This document shows positions 36,872-47,600 of a stretch of DNA of 64,000 nucleotides, in pieces. Below the pieces are notes generated by a model that did not search any database, had not been told where the DNA came from, and was given only the letters and a program-made list of their open reading frames with translations. This DNA comes from Spinacia oleracea. Lineage: Eukaryota > Streptophyta > Magnoliopsida > Caryophyllales > Amaranthaceae. The stretch lies in contig NC_079487.1 in NCBI RefSeq assembly GCF_020520425.1, positions 7,115,501-7,179,500 on the forward strand, in the 5' to 3' direction. Made by a program: the position numbers and the translations under genes. Positions within the stretch are counted from its first letter, which is position 1; every line of letters begins with the position of its first letter.

Positions 36872-37132
36872 GTAGACTATGGTGCACATAGAGCATGGTG
36901 CACCTTAAGAACACTAGTATATAATTGAAAGAACATCCGGTTACAAGAAAAGAACACGAGTATTTTTTTTATTTAGGTTTTAAATAAATAGTAAAATAAT
37001 ATATTATTTTTATAACAAAAAAGTGAAATATTATATCGCATGTTCTTTTGTCGTAATGTCATGTTCTTTTGCTTATGCACATATGTTCTCTTGGTGCACC
37101 ATGCTCTATGTGCACCACAGTCCATAGTCCAC
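36872..37132. mobile_element. Inverted-repeat element (MITE-like), about 260 bp
   Basis: The left end (GTAGACTATGGTGCACATAG, continuing to GAGCATGGTGCACC) is mirrored on the right by GGTGCACCATGCTCTATGTG followed by CACCACAGTCCATAGTCCAC. The interior is AT-rich with no protein. The superfamily is not assigned. Confidence 0.75.
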
Positions 37133-37639
37133 GGATTGTTTATGTAAATGTTTGGACATTAATATCTGTATTTTTGTATCCGTAAGTTGACATTAATAAA
37201 AAGTTGATATTCCGAAAGTTCATATCAAGACGAATCAAATAAGACGTCACATGACTACATTTTTCATTACTTATAAATCACAAAAGATATATTGTCAAAT
37301 TGGAAATTTGTGAATAGTGTCAAAAGTCAAAGTGTCCACATTATTTCGAAACGGAAGGAGTATGTCATATCGTGAATTTTTATAAGCTCTTCCCATGAGA
37401 TGTATTGAGCGTTTTCTAATTCCAATCTTATGGGGGATAAAATTCCTGCTGTTGTCAAGGTGAATATGAGGGGAAGGAAGAGAGAAGAGATGAAGAGGAA
37501 GGTATATAGGGCACAACTAGGGTTTGGGAGAGGGGAGAAAAATTGTGGCTCATGATACCATGGAGGAAGTTGTTCCGTGAGAGTTTATCATCCCGGTGAT
37601 GATAAAGGTGACATGTTGCAACAACATTGGTGTGTTATA

Positions 37640-37693
37640 TTCAACTTATTTGACCTGAACTTATCTGAACTTTTGAAACTTATTGAAACTTAA

Positions 37694-37747
<54 letters not shown>

Positions 37748-38170
37748 AAAAAATTATAAATAATAAAAAATACTCCCTCCGTTCCATAATGTTCCTCACT
37801 TTTCCATTATGCGCGGTCTCTAACGCACTACTTTGACCATTAATAGTTTTAGTTTCGCATTAATAAAAATTATAAAAAACTAGAAAATTCATATTGAAAC
37901 GAATCCAACGATATCCCACAAGTTAATATTTTTACTCTTACTTATACTATTAATTACGGTCAACGTTTTTAAACTTTGACTATGTGAATAGTAAACATGA
38001 GGAACATTATGGAACATAGGGAGTAAAAAATAAATAATAATAAATAACAAATAACAAATAACAAATAACAAATAATATATAGTCAATAATATATAATCAA
38101 TAATCAATAATCAATAATCAATAATCAATAACAAATAATAAATAATAAAAAATAATAATAATAATGATAA

Positions 38171-38201
<31 letters not shown>

Positions 38202-38480
38202 ATTGGAACTTATCTGAATTTATTGAAACTTATCTGAACTTAAGCTGCATTCTAATCACCTGATTTTCACTTATTTTTCATGAACTTATCTTATCTGAAC
38301 TTATTTGAACTTAACTGAACTTATATGAACTTATCAGAACTTATTTTAATTATAAATATATTGTACTTGGTCAACCCTTATTTTTCCCGAACTTATCTTA
38401 TCTGAACTGAAATAAGTGGAAATAAGGTAAACAGAACATGGCCTTATTGGAACATATCTGAACTTATCTGAACTTATTAT
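37640..38480. repeat. GAACTTATCT-type tract with simple repeats
   Basis: Scattered and tandem GAACTTATCT/GAACTTATTT motifs (37640-37690 and 38200-38480), an (AAT)n run (about 37690-37735), poly-A, an ATAACAA array (about 38030-38140) and a (TTA)n run (38170-38200). A Stowaway MITE sits inside. Related GAACT motifs occur at 19632-19790. Confidence 0.7.
37773..38023. mobile_element. Stowaway-type MITE
   Basis: 251 bp, ends CTCCCTCCGTTCCATAATGT / ACATTATGGAACATAGGGAG, flanked by TA. Confidence 0.88.
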
Positions 38481-39332
38481 GCGTAAAACTTAATTTTTTA
38501 AGGAGAACAAAACGCCCCTTAGTTGTCGAAATTCTACGTGTTGGATTCTAAATGGTACATGTGGGCGTCACGTAGGCCATGCGTCTTCAAAATATTTTTA
38601 CCATCAATGCAATATTTTTACTATGAAAAAATGTAATTAAGGTAGTCGATACAAAGAAGGGAACAAATATTTCCTATACAAATCATAAATATTTTTTTGA
38701 AATAAAAAATTATATTATTCAATTTGTAAAATAGAATATTAAGATTTTCATACTTTTTTTTGGTAACATATATAATATTTTACATATTGACATATAAGCA
38801 TGTCATTTCATCATTGTGACACAACTTAAATGTCGCAAGTTATGCCCTTTATAGTTTAGGTAAATATGACTAAGGGATAATTACATGATCAATTATAATC
38901 AATCGCTCAATCACAAAGATATGCAATAAATCACAAATTATAAACATACTCTGATTACTATAACAATTACTATAATTTGAATGTCTCTTCGCCCGGTCAA
39001 TTGTTTCGTGTATGACCAAGATATATCTGATTGCTCTGAGATATTGGTCATGGATCTTTTGTTTGACAAAAATTAGATAACTAAAGTTAATTTTAGAGGT
39101 GGTTAACTTTGGCGCCAAAATCAGTTAATTGTTGTACAGTATCTGATTCTGTTTATAGCTTGCTGGAATATGTGCTTTAAGCTTTGAGATTGTTAGCTCC
39201 ATAAAAAGCAGCCATGAGTGCAATAAAGATTCATTCATAAAGCTAATCAAATAATTTCTTCTCCTTTCTCTTTTAAACACACGTTCCTGTCTATTTGAAA
39301 AAATAGCAAAGAGTTTATGCTATTATATTTGT
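38481..39332. other. Intergenic, nothing recognised
   Basis: AT-rich host DNA up to element D. Its last five bases, TTTGT, are D's target duplication. Confidence 0.6.
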
Positions 39333-39758
39333 TGTTCCGGTATTGTAAAGATGGAAACAATGGGCTTCGAATGAAGGCCTTTTCGTATGTGTTGAAGATC
39401 TTGCTTGTTTGAATGAGTAGAGTCCGAATTCACCTGCACAAGAGCAAAGTCACTAGCCTCGGGGGTGTTTCCGAGGAAAGCCCCTCCGATGCCTAAGTAA
39501 GAACGATGCTCGGATTCTAGAGAGAAGTTCTCTAGAAGAGTAGTCTTAAGGCGATAAATTGGACGTACCTTGAGGTGTGAGCCTTGGCGGCCTATTTATA
39601 GTGTTTGCATAATAAATGCCCATAGGTCATTTATTGCTTTTGGGCCTTGGGCCTTGATGGATGGCTGACTAGCCATTGGTAGGTTTGATGCTGTTTGTTT
39701 AGAGCCATTGGGCTTTGGACTTAGTGGCCCAATTGAGAATCAATTGGGAGCCCAAACA
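39333..39758 (-). repeat. 3' LTR of element D
   Basis: 426 bp, starting TGTTTGGGCT and ending CCGGAACA on the minus strand. TATA box CTATAAATAGG at 39601-39591. Confidence 0.95.
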
Positions 39759-39775
39759 ACATGCCCCCCAGACCC
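39759..39775 (-). other. Polypurine tract of element D
   Basis: Minus strand GGGTCTGGGGGGCATGT directly precedes the 3' LTR. Confidence 0.7.
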
Positions 39776-39935
39776 GGTCCATTTAGAATTAAATGGGTGG
39801 GTTTCCAGCTGTCAGAAGTCCAAAAGTTCCCTCTCTTTTTTGAAAAGAGACGACTTGCATTGATGACAAGTGTGGGGATTTGTATTGTGTCGTGGAGATC
39901 ATGGGTTGAGGAAGTTGATGCGCCCCTTTTCTTTT

Positions 39936-39944
39936 CTATAAATA
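39936..39944 (+). promoter_or_regulatory. Putative TATA box of the antisense gene in element D
   Basis: CTATAAATA about 255 bp upstream of the ATG at 40198, followed by CT-rich sequence (CTTATTCTCTCTCTAAATTC) typical of plant 5' leaders. It is read on the plus strand, opposite to the element. Confidence 0.55.
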
Positions 39945-40197
39945 CTGGGTGCTTTGCTCCTTTCGAACTTTTTACTCCTTCTTTCAAACTTATTCTCTCT
40001 CTAAATTCCGGCGATCGCAGTTTTCAAATTTCTTCAGATCTACGAAATTCGGCCAGCTTTAGACTTCGGGAACTTGGGTTGTTCGTTTTATCGGCGAATT
40101 CCGCTTCGGAAAAAGGTAATTTGTTTCTGAATTCTCCTTTCCTCTTCGTTTTTCCTTCTACCCCTCAATCTAAACCCTAGACCGAGAATTCGCGACC

Positions 40198-43100
40198 ATG
40201 GCAAAGAATAGGGGCAAAAGCAAGTTCGTCGTTGGCTCCTCTAGTGAGAGGGAGAACGTGCCTTCGGGAAGGTTACCGAAAAACTTCGAGGGGTCGGCCT
40301 TCGGAGAGGTCGGTGGAGAGGCGCTCGACTGGTTGGGACGCTTCCAAAGATGATGTTGTTGGCGGGTCTAGCGCGTCTGAACGCGCAACTTCTGGTAAGA
40401 AAGCTGGTTCTTCGGGTGTGCGCCGTCCTTACCCTGAGTTTCCAGTTCATTGGACTGAAGCTGATCCGCAGGGTAAGTATGCCCCGATCCTGCATGAGAC
40501 CACTAAGATCGATGGTCCGTTGGAGAAATCGGTCAGTGGTGACTGGTTGGTGGAGGCGAAGCTGGGGAACTACCATCGGAGGGCCGAAGAGTTATACGGA
40601 ATCCAGCACGCCTTGGGGTACTGGTGCGAGCTTCCCGATCAGGAGCGTCCTCGGGTGACTCATCCGCCGAGGGGGTTCATCTTTGTGTATACTCATCACT
40701 TGGAGAACGGTCTCCGCTTTCCCTTGGATCCCTTCATTTCCGAGCTCCTGGTGTCGTATAACATCAGTTTGGCCCAACTTACCCCCAAATCTATGAGGCA
40801 CATCATCGGATTTAGATGGGTGTGCGATTTTGTTAACTTTCCCTGCTCTGTCGCCGTGTTTCGGGATCTCCACGATCTGTCTTTCAATCACGCTTCCAAG
40901 GGGGATGGGTATGGTTGGTGGACCATCATCAACAAAAAGTCCCGAAGAAAGGGGGAGCCGAACTACATTACGGCCTACCCTTACCTCAGCTCTGACCATA
41001 ATTGGAAGACGGAGTGGTTGTTTGTTCGTGTGCCGACAGATCCGAAGCATCCACATTTTTATCGCCCTCCGAAGTGGTTTGTGACTCCTGATCCTGATAT
41101 GCGAAGCGTGGCTGCTCCGGATCGGAACCATCACCACTACGTGGATCTCCTCCAGTGGTTTTTGGCTCGGGAGGACAACTACAAACTGCCGTCTAACTGG
41201 CTCCCGAACCTCAACTATATCTTGCGGGAGGACATTCTTGCTGTTGCCGGTCTCAGCAGGATTTTTGACAGGGGTAGGTGTCTTTCGGTTGGGACCGTGA
41301 TTTAGTAAGTTTGTCCTCCTCCTTTTTGTCTCGTTTTATTGACTTTGTTTTGTGCTTTGTTTCTGCAGAGTACGGCTTTAGCTGCATTGATCCTGTGGTT
41401 TTGGGCATTTCTTTGGATCTGAAGACTATTCACGACTCGGCTCCTGATTACAAGTTCGGGAAAGAGAATCCTCGTAATCCTCGCTTGAAGGATTACGTGC
41501 TGTCTCCTTCGGGTGTCGCTCAGATATCTGAAGTTCGAGCTGATCCGTGGGATTCTGCCTCCTCTCCCGAAGCTGTTCCAGTGAAGGTCGTGCTTCCTGA
41601 TTTGAGGACAACCTCGGATCCGGTGAGTGTTTCTATATCCCGAAGTCTTTTGTTTGTCTTTCTTTCTGGTTGGCCGTCGGCTAACGTCTTGGTCCTGGAC
41701 CATCTTTTTAGGGTCCTGGGACTGACGCTGTGCCGCGTGCCGTTCCTTCGGTTTCGTCTCCGGCTCGAATAGATATCTCTTTATCTAGGAACCGGGTACT
41801 TCACGCTTTTTTTTTTTTTTTTTTTTTATTTCTTCCTTTGTCTTCTTTTACATTTATTGACCCTTGGTCTCCCCTTTTTAGGATCAACGCAAAAGGAAGG
41901 GTAGCACTCTTTTGAGGCCTTCCGCGCATCCGAAGAAAGCGAAGGCTTCCCAGTCCTCGGAGAAGGTATTTGCTCTGACTTGGAGTTTTTTTTTTTGTTG
42001 TCCGTTTTTCCCTTCTCCGAAGCTGACCTTTGAATGCTTGTTTTGCAGGAAACTGTTTCGGAAGACATGCCTCCTCCCAAGAATCTCCTTCACTTCATGC
42101 CCTTGCCAGGGCAGAAGTTAAAGAGTGTGGTGGTTGCGGAACCGCCGCCCGTGGACCAACCGTTGGCTGAGGAAGATACCATCCCCTCTCCTCTGAAGCC
42201 GTCTGCTGCTTTAGGGATCGAGATTCAGGATATCACCAAGGTGATGGAGGCGATTGAAGCCGACCTTGTTCCTGGTTCGGATGTCCTTACTGTGGCTGAG
42301 CAGAAGAGGGAATCTGCTGACGTTTCTCTTGAAAGAGAGAAAAGTCCAGATAAGGAGATGGTGGACCTCACCGAAGCACATGTTGAGGTTCCCGAAGCTG
42401 AGAAGGAGGTCCCTTCTTCTGAGGAGGAGCAGCCCGAACAGGGTCTGACGAGGAAGAGGCGCCACTCGACCTTGGGCTCTACTTCGACCTCGGCCTTGGA
42501 TAGACTGATCCACGCTGACCCTTGCTCGGATGTTCCGCTGAAACGGATCCCCGAGGAGGTAAGGGAGGCGATGGGTCGCTATGCTAGGGCTCCGGTTTTG
42601 GGGGAGAACCCCATGGCTCATGTGGGATCTTTGGTGGGTCCCGAAGCTGCACGGGAGAATCTTCTTCGGGCCAACCCGCAGTGGAGGGTTCCTGGAGCTG
42701 AGGAGAGGAACCCAGCTATGATGGCCCAATACTATCTGAATGAGGTAAGTGTTGGATTTTCTCTTTTGAGTTCCGTTTTTGTTTTTACTTTTCCTCATCT
42801 TTTCTTCTTCCCCAGGCTGTTTTCTGGTCCTCGTTCGCTTCCGAGTGTAGCTCGGTTGAGGAGAGACAACTGAGGAGATATCAGGAGGCTTATGCTCGTG
42901 ATATCCCTATCTTGGACCAGAAGGCTGGGCAGCTCTTCGCCGAGCTGGTGGAGGTCAAGCAACTGTACCTTCAGTACAGTCGTGAGGCTAGGGAGTCGGC
43001 TGAGCAGATCGGGGCCGAAGTTGGGAAGCTCACTTTCCAAGTTGAGGAGGATGCTGAAAAGATAGCTTCCTTCAACAAGGAGAGGAAAGAAATGACCGCC

Positions 43101-43616
43101 AAGTTTGCGAGCGAACTTGAAGAAAAAGACAGTCTTCTCAAGGAGATGACGTCTAAATTTGAGGCGGCCACTAAGCAGAGCCAGGAAGCGGAGGCGAGGC
43201 TTCAGCAGTTTGTCAAGCATCGGGAGATTATTCAGAATCAAGCTGACAAGGTGCCCGTTCTCCAGCTGAAGATCCGAGAGAAGGATGCGGCCATTCGGAA
43301 GTTGGAGCAAGAGAGAGTTGACCTCTACACTGCTGATCAGTGTAGGGAGCAATACTGGAATGGCATCCTGGGTGCTCGGCGGATGTTTGCGAAGCATATG
43401 CCTCATTTCCCTTGGAATGAGAAGGTTCCGCTCTGGATGAGGGCCCAGGATCACTTGGTGGAGTGCCAGGCCGATCGAGACGAAGCTGAAGCTGAACGCC
43501 AAGCTGCTCTTGCAGAGGCTCGGGCCCAGAAGGCGACTTCCGAAGGTGACACTACTGCTGGGGGTTCTTCGAAGGATGCTCCCCTGGGGGCTGCTCCTGA
43601 GACTCCCAAGAGTTAG
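40198..43616 (+). CDS. Antisense spliced gene inside element D (putative gypsy-type transposon protein)
   Basis: Six exons with GT-AG introns in compatible phases: 40198-41273, 41369-41622, 41712-41795, 41882-41965, 42049-42744, 42816-43616; the product is about 990 aa. The N-terminal third (FVYTHHLENGLRFPLDPF, SMRHIIGFRWVCDFVNF) resembles the plant 'putative gypsy type transposon' family (Pfam Transposase_28) known beside Tat elements; this is from memory of the family. Exon 4 adds a basic DQRKRKG segment; exon 5 is acidic and Glu/Pro-rich; exon 6 is a long coiled coil ending in TPKS. The likely ATG (40198) is in a different frame from the main exon-1 frame, which is open from 40232 without an ATG, so a one-base shift lies near 40200-40350. 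Function unknown. Confidence 0.75.
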
Positions 43617-43970
43617 GGATTCGGGCAGTCGTCTTCTTCAGAGTCGGTCGGTTCCAGTTGAGGACTTCCGAATATGTGCTTGCTTTTCCCCCTTTTGCCT
43701 CGGCGCTGCGTTGTACTCATTTCTTTTTGTTTTCTTAGTACTTCGGTAGGCCGGTATTGTCTGTTGATGGCTGCCAATTTTAACTGTTTCATTTTGTTTT
43801 CAATTTTTGAGGTTTTCAATGTATTTGTACTTCCCCCAAATATTGAATGAAAAATGAATGTTTGTTACTTGGCTGCTTCTTTTCAATTTTGTACTTTCGC
43901 AATTTTAAGTCTTTGAATCCGTAGACTTTTCGAGCTCTTTCTTCTGTAGACTTGCTACAAACCCTTTGAT

Positions 43971-44262
43971 TTGCTAAGAGGCTCTTTAACTTTGCGAGTT
44001 CTTCCAATCCGTAGATCTGCTAAGAGACTCTTTAATTTTGCGAGTTCTTCAAATCCGTAGATCTGCTAAGAGACTCTTTAGTTTTGCGAGTTCTTCAAAT
44101 CCGTAGATCTGCTAAGAGACTCTTTAATTTTGCGAGTTCTTCAAATCCGTAGATCTGCTAAGAGACTCTTTAGTTTTGCGAGTTCTTCAAATCCGTAGAT
44201 CTGCTAAGAGACTCTTTTATTTCCAGACTCTTCAAATCCGTCGATCTGCTAAGAGGTCTGGA
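43971..44262. repeat. 46-bp minisatellite between gag-pol and the antisense gene
   Basis: About six copies of a 46-bp unit starting AATCCGTAGATCTGCTAAGA and continuing GACTCTTTA(A/G)TTTTGCGAG. The inner copies alternate A and G at one site, giving a 92-bp higher-order repeat; the outer copies are degenerate. It lies in the untranslated stretch 43617-44646, where no gene is seen. Confidence 0.9.
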
Positions 44263-44646
44263 TTGTTCTTCCGATCTCTTGTGGTTCGGAAACCTGGGCA
44301 AGAGATCGCTAGTCTGCCTCTTAGTTATGACTTCGGCGATCCGTGGATCTGAGCCGAAGTTTTATAACTTGATTCGAGCGACTGTTTGTTGCGAACAAGT
44401 TTTATCTGGGTATCGCGAATCCGAGGATTCTGGACGATTCCCTGAAGTGTATGATTTGGTCATTTCTTGCATTTTATCAAGGAATGGGAAAAGTCAACCT
44501 GTTTTTAGTCTCAGATTGATCAGATCCGAGGCTGCATATATATATATATAAAGGGACAATAAATATAGAGATAAGTTTAATGAAACACATGGTGCCGATG
44601 GCTTTCCTCTTCTCATTAAACAACTTACTTGGTTTACAGACATAGA

Positions 44647-47600
44647 TCATACAAAATATTTCTTGAGAACATCGGTATTCCAATGGTTCTTCAAAATTGT
44701 TCCATCTAACTGCTTCAGCATAAACGTGCCTGGCCTTTTTTCGGAATGGATGATGTATGGTCCTTCCCAAGTGGCTGAGAGTTTGCCATGGATCCGTCCT
44801 TTCTGAACCGAGGCGGCGTTTCTGAGTACTAGATCACCGACTTTTAGGGGTCTGGCGTTGACTCTTCGGTTGTAATGCTTGTTGACCCTCTGCAAATATG
44901 CTGCGTTGAGTGTCCTTGCATCGTTCCGAGCTTCGTCCAGTAGATCGAGAGCTTCGGACAGAAGTTGGTTGTTGCTTTCTCCTTGGAGCCCATCATACCT
45001 GTTGTATGCCTGGATCCTTAGGCTTTCTGTTCCGATTTCCACAGGGATGACAGCTTCGGATCCATATACAAGGTGGAACGGTGTTTGCCCGGTAGCTTCT
45101 TTCTCAGTGGTCCGAAGGGACCATAGTGTTCCGGGTAGCTCTTCTAACCATTTGTTTTTGTCATCCTCGACTCTTTTCTTGAGTGCATTGAGGATGAGTT
45201 TGTTAGCAGCTTCGGCTTGCCCGTTGCTTTGTGGGTGGCAAACTGCCGAGTAAGCTAGGTGTATGCCGAACTGTTTGCACCATTTTTGCAACGGGGTGTT
45301 GTCGAACTGTTTCCCGTGGTCGAAGACCATCAGTCTTGGTATGCCGAACCTTGTGATGATGTTCTGCCATATGAACTTGCGGACCTGAGGTTCAGTGATG
45401 GAGGAGACAGCTTCAGCTTCGATCCATTTGCTAAAATAGTCTACTCCTACAATCAGCCACTTCTTCTGGTTCGTAGCTGAGGGGAAGGGACCAATGATGT
45501 CTAACCCCCACTGTGCGAATGGTAAGGGATACAGTGTTGATTGTAGGGTTTGAGCTGGTTGATGGATGGCTGGTGCGAACTTTTGGCATTTCTCGCATTT
45601 CCTTGCCATCTGCTTTGCCTCGGAAACCATAGTGGGCCACCAGTATCCGGCCTGAAGGGCTTTATGTGCCAATGTCCTGCCTCCGATGTGGTTTCCGCAT
45701 ATCCCGAGGTGGATTTCTCTTAGGATGTAGTCAGCGTCTGTTGGACCCACACATTTTAGCAGCGGAGCGGAGAATGATTTCCTCATGAGCTCTCCTTCGG
45801 CGCTGATGATGAACCACTTGTTGAATCTTTTCAGTTTTCTCGCCTGCAGCTTATCCTCGGGAAGCTCTCCCCTTTCTTTGTATGCAACTACTGCGTCCAT
45901 CCAGCTGGGTTCGGTACGTAAGCTGCATACTGTGGTGGGTAGCAAGTCAATGCTTCTCTCTTGGTGAACTTCCACGTGGACCGACCTGTTTAGGTCGATG
46001 AGTGTTGAGCTTGCGAGTTTTGACAGTGCGTCTGCTTGCGTGTTTTGTCCTCGGGGGATGAGAATGACTTCAAAGGATCTTAACTTTGACGTTAAGGATT
46101 TAATTTTTGCTAAGTAAGCTGTCATGCTGGGCCATTTGGCCTCATACTCCCCTCGGATCTGGTTGGCTACAAGCTGGGAATCAGTTTTGAGGCAAACATG
46201 CTCGGCCTCCAGGGATAAGCAAAGCTCTATCCCTGCGATTGCGGCCTCATATTCGGCCTCGTTGTTAGTTGCTTTGAAGCCGAACTTCAATGCATACTCT
46301 ATGCTTTTCCCCGTCGGGGGGATTAGTACAACTCCTGCTCCTGAGCCGTTTATTGTGGAAGATCCGTCAGTGAAGACCTCCCAAGTGCTTTTCGTATCAT
46401 CCAGCATTTCCTGGTATGAGCACTCGGCCAAGAAGTCTGCCAACGCTTGTGCTTTGATTGCTGTCCTCGGCTGGTATTTGATGCCGAACTCTGATAGTTC
46501 GAAGGCCCAGGCAGCCAATCTTCCTGACCTCTCTATTTTGTCGAGTACTTTCTCGAGCGGTTGGTCAGTTAGTACTGTGATTTGGTGGGAGTCGAAGTAT
46601 GGCCTCAGTTTTCGCGCAGCTACCACTACTGCATATGCGACTTTCTCGATGAGGGGGTACCGAGTTTCGGCCCCTGTGAGTGTTCGGCTGGTGAAGTAGA
46701 TTGGCTGTTGCTTTTTCTTTTCTTCCCGAAGAAGCACTGCGCTGACGGTTCCAGGGCTGACTGCGACATATAGGTACAGGGTTTCCCCTTCCTTTGGTCT
46801 GGCCAGTGTCGGCAGTTGAGCTAGGTGGGCTCTGAGTTGCTGAAAAGCTTCTTTTTGCTCCTGTTCCCATATCAGTTCGGGATCCACCTTCCTCGGGACC
46901 CCCTTTCTCTTGACTGGTTCTGCTTCTCCCCCGGGGAGGTTCTTTGGTTTCAGTGCTTTGAAGAAGGGGGCTCCTTTGTCCGAAGCTTTTGATATGAACC
47001 TTGTTAGTGCGGCTAACCTGCCGGTTAGCCTCTGCACATCTCTTTTGGTCTTCGGCTCAGGTAAATCCAATGCCGCTTGGACTTTGTCTGGGTTCGCGTC
47101 AATTCCTCTTTCGCTCACCATGAATCCAAGGAACTTCCCTGACTTCACCCCGAAGACGCATTTTTTTGGGTTCAGCTTCATGCTGTATTTCCTCAGATTT
47201 CTGAAGGTCTCTGCCAAGTCTTTGACATGGTCTTCCTCCTTGATGCTTTTTACGATGGAGTCATCCACATAGACCTCCACATTCCTCCCTTTCTGGTCGG
47301 CGAAGACATGATCAACTAGCCTCTGGTAGGTGGCTCCGGCATTTTTCAAGCCGAAAGGCATCATTTTGTAGTTGAACACTCCTGCACTTGTGATGAATGC
47401 TGTCTTTGCCCTGTTGTCGGGGTGCATGAACACTTGGTGGTAGCCTGAAAAGGCATCCATGAAGCTGAGCAGTGCATGGCCGCTGGTGGAGTCAACCAAT
47501 TGATCTATCCTTGGCAGGGGATAGCAGTCTTTGGGGCAGGCTCGGTTCAGATCTGTGAAATCCACGCACATTCGCCAGGAGCCGTTCGCTTTTTTGACCA

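Noticed and set aside
37690..38200. CRISPR-like or satellite array
   Set aside because: Simple AAT, ATAACAA and TTA microsatellites without unique spacers, in a plant nuclear genome.
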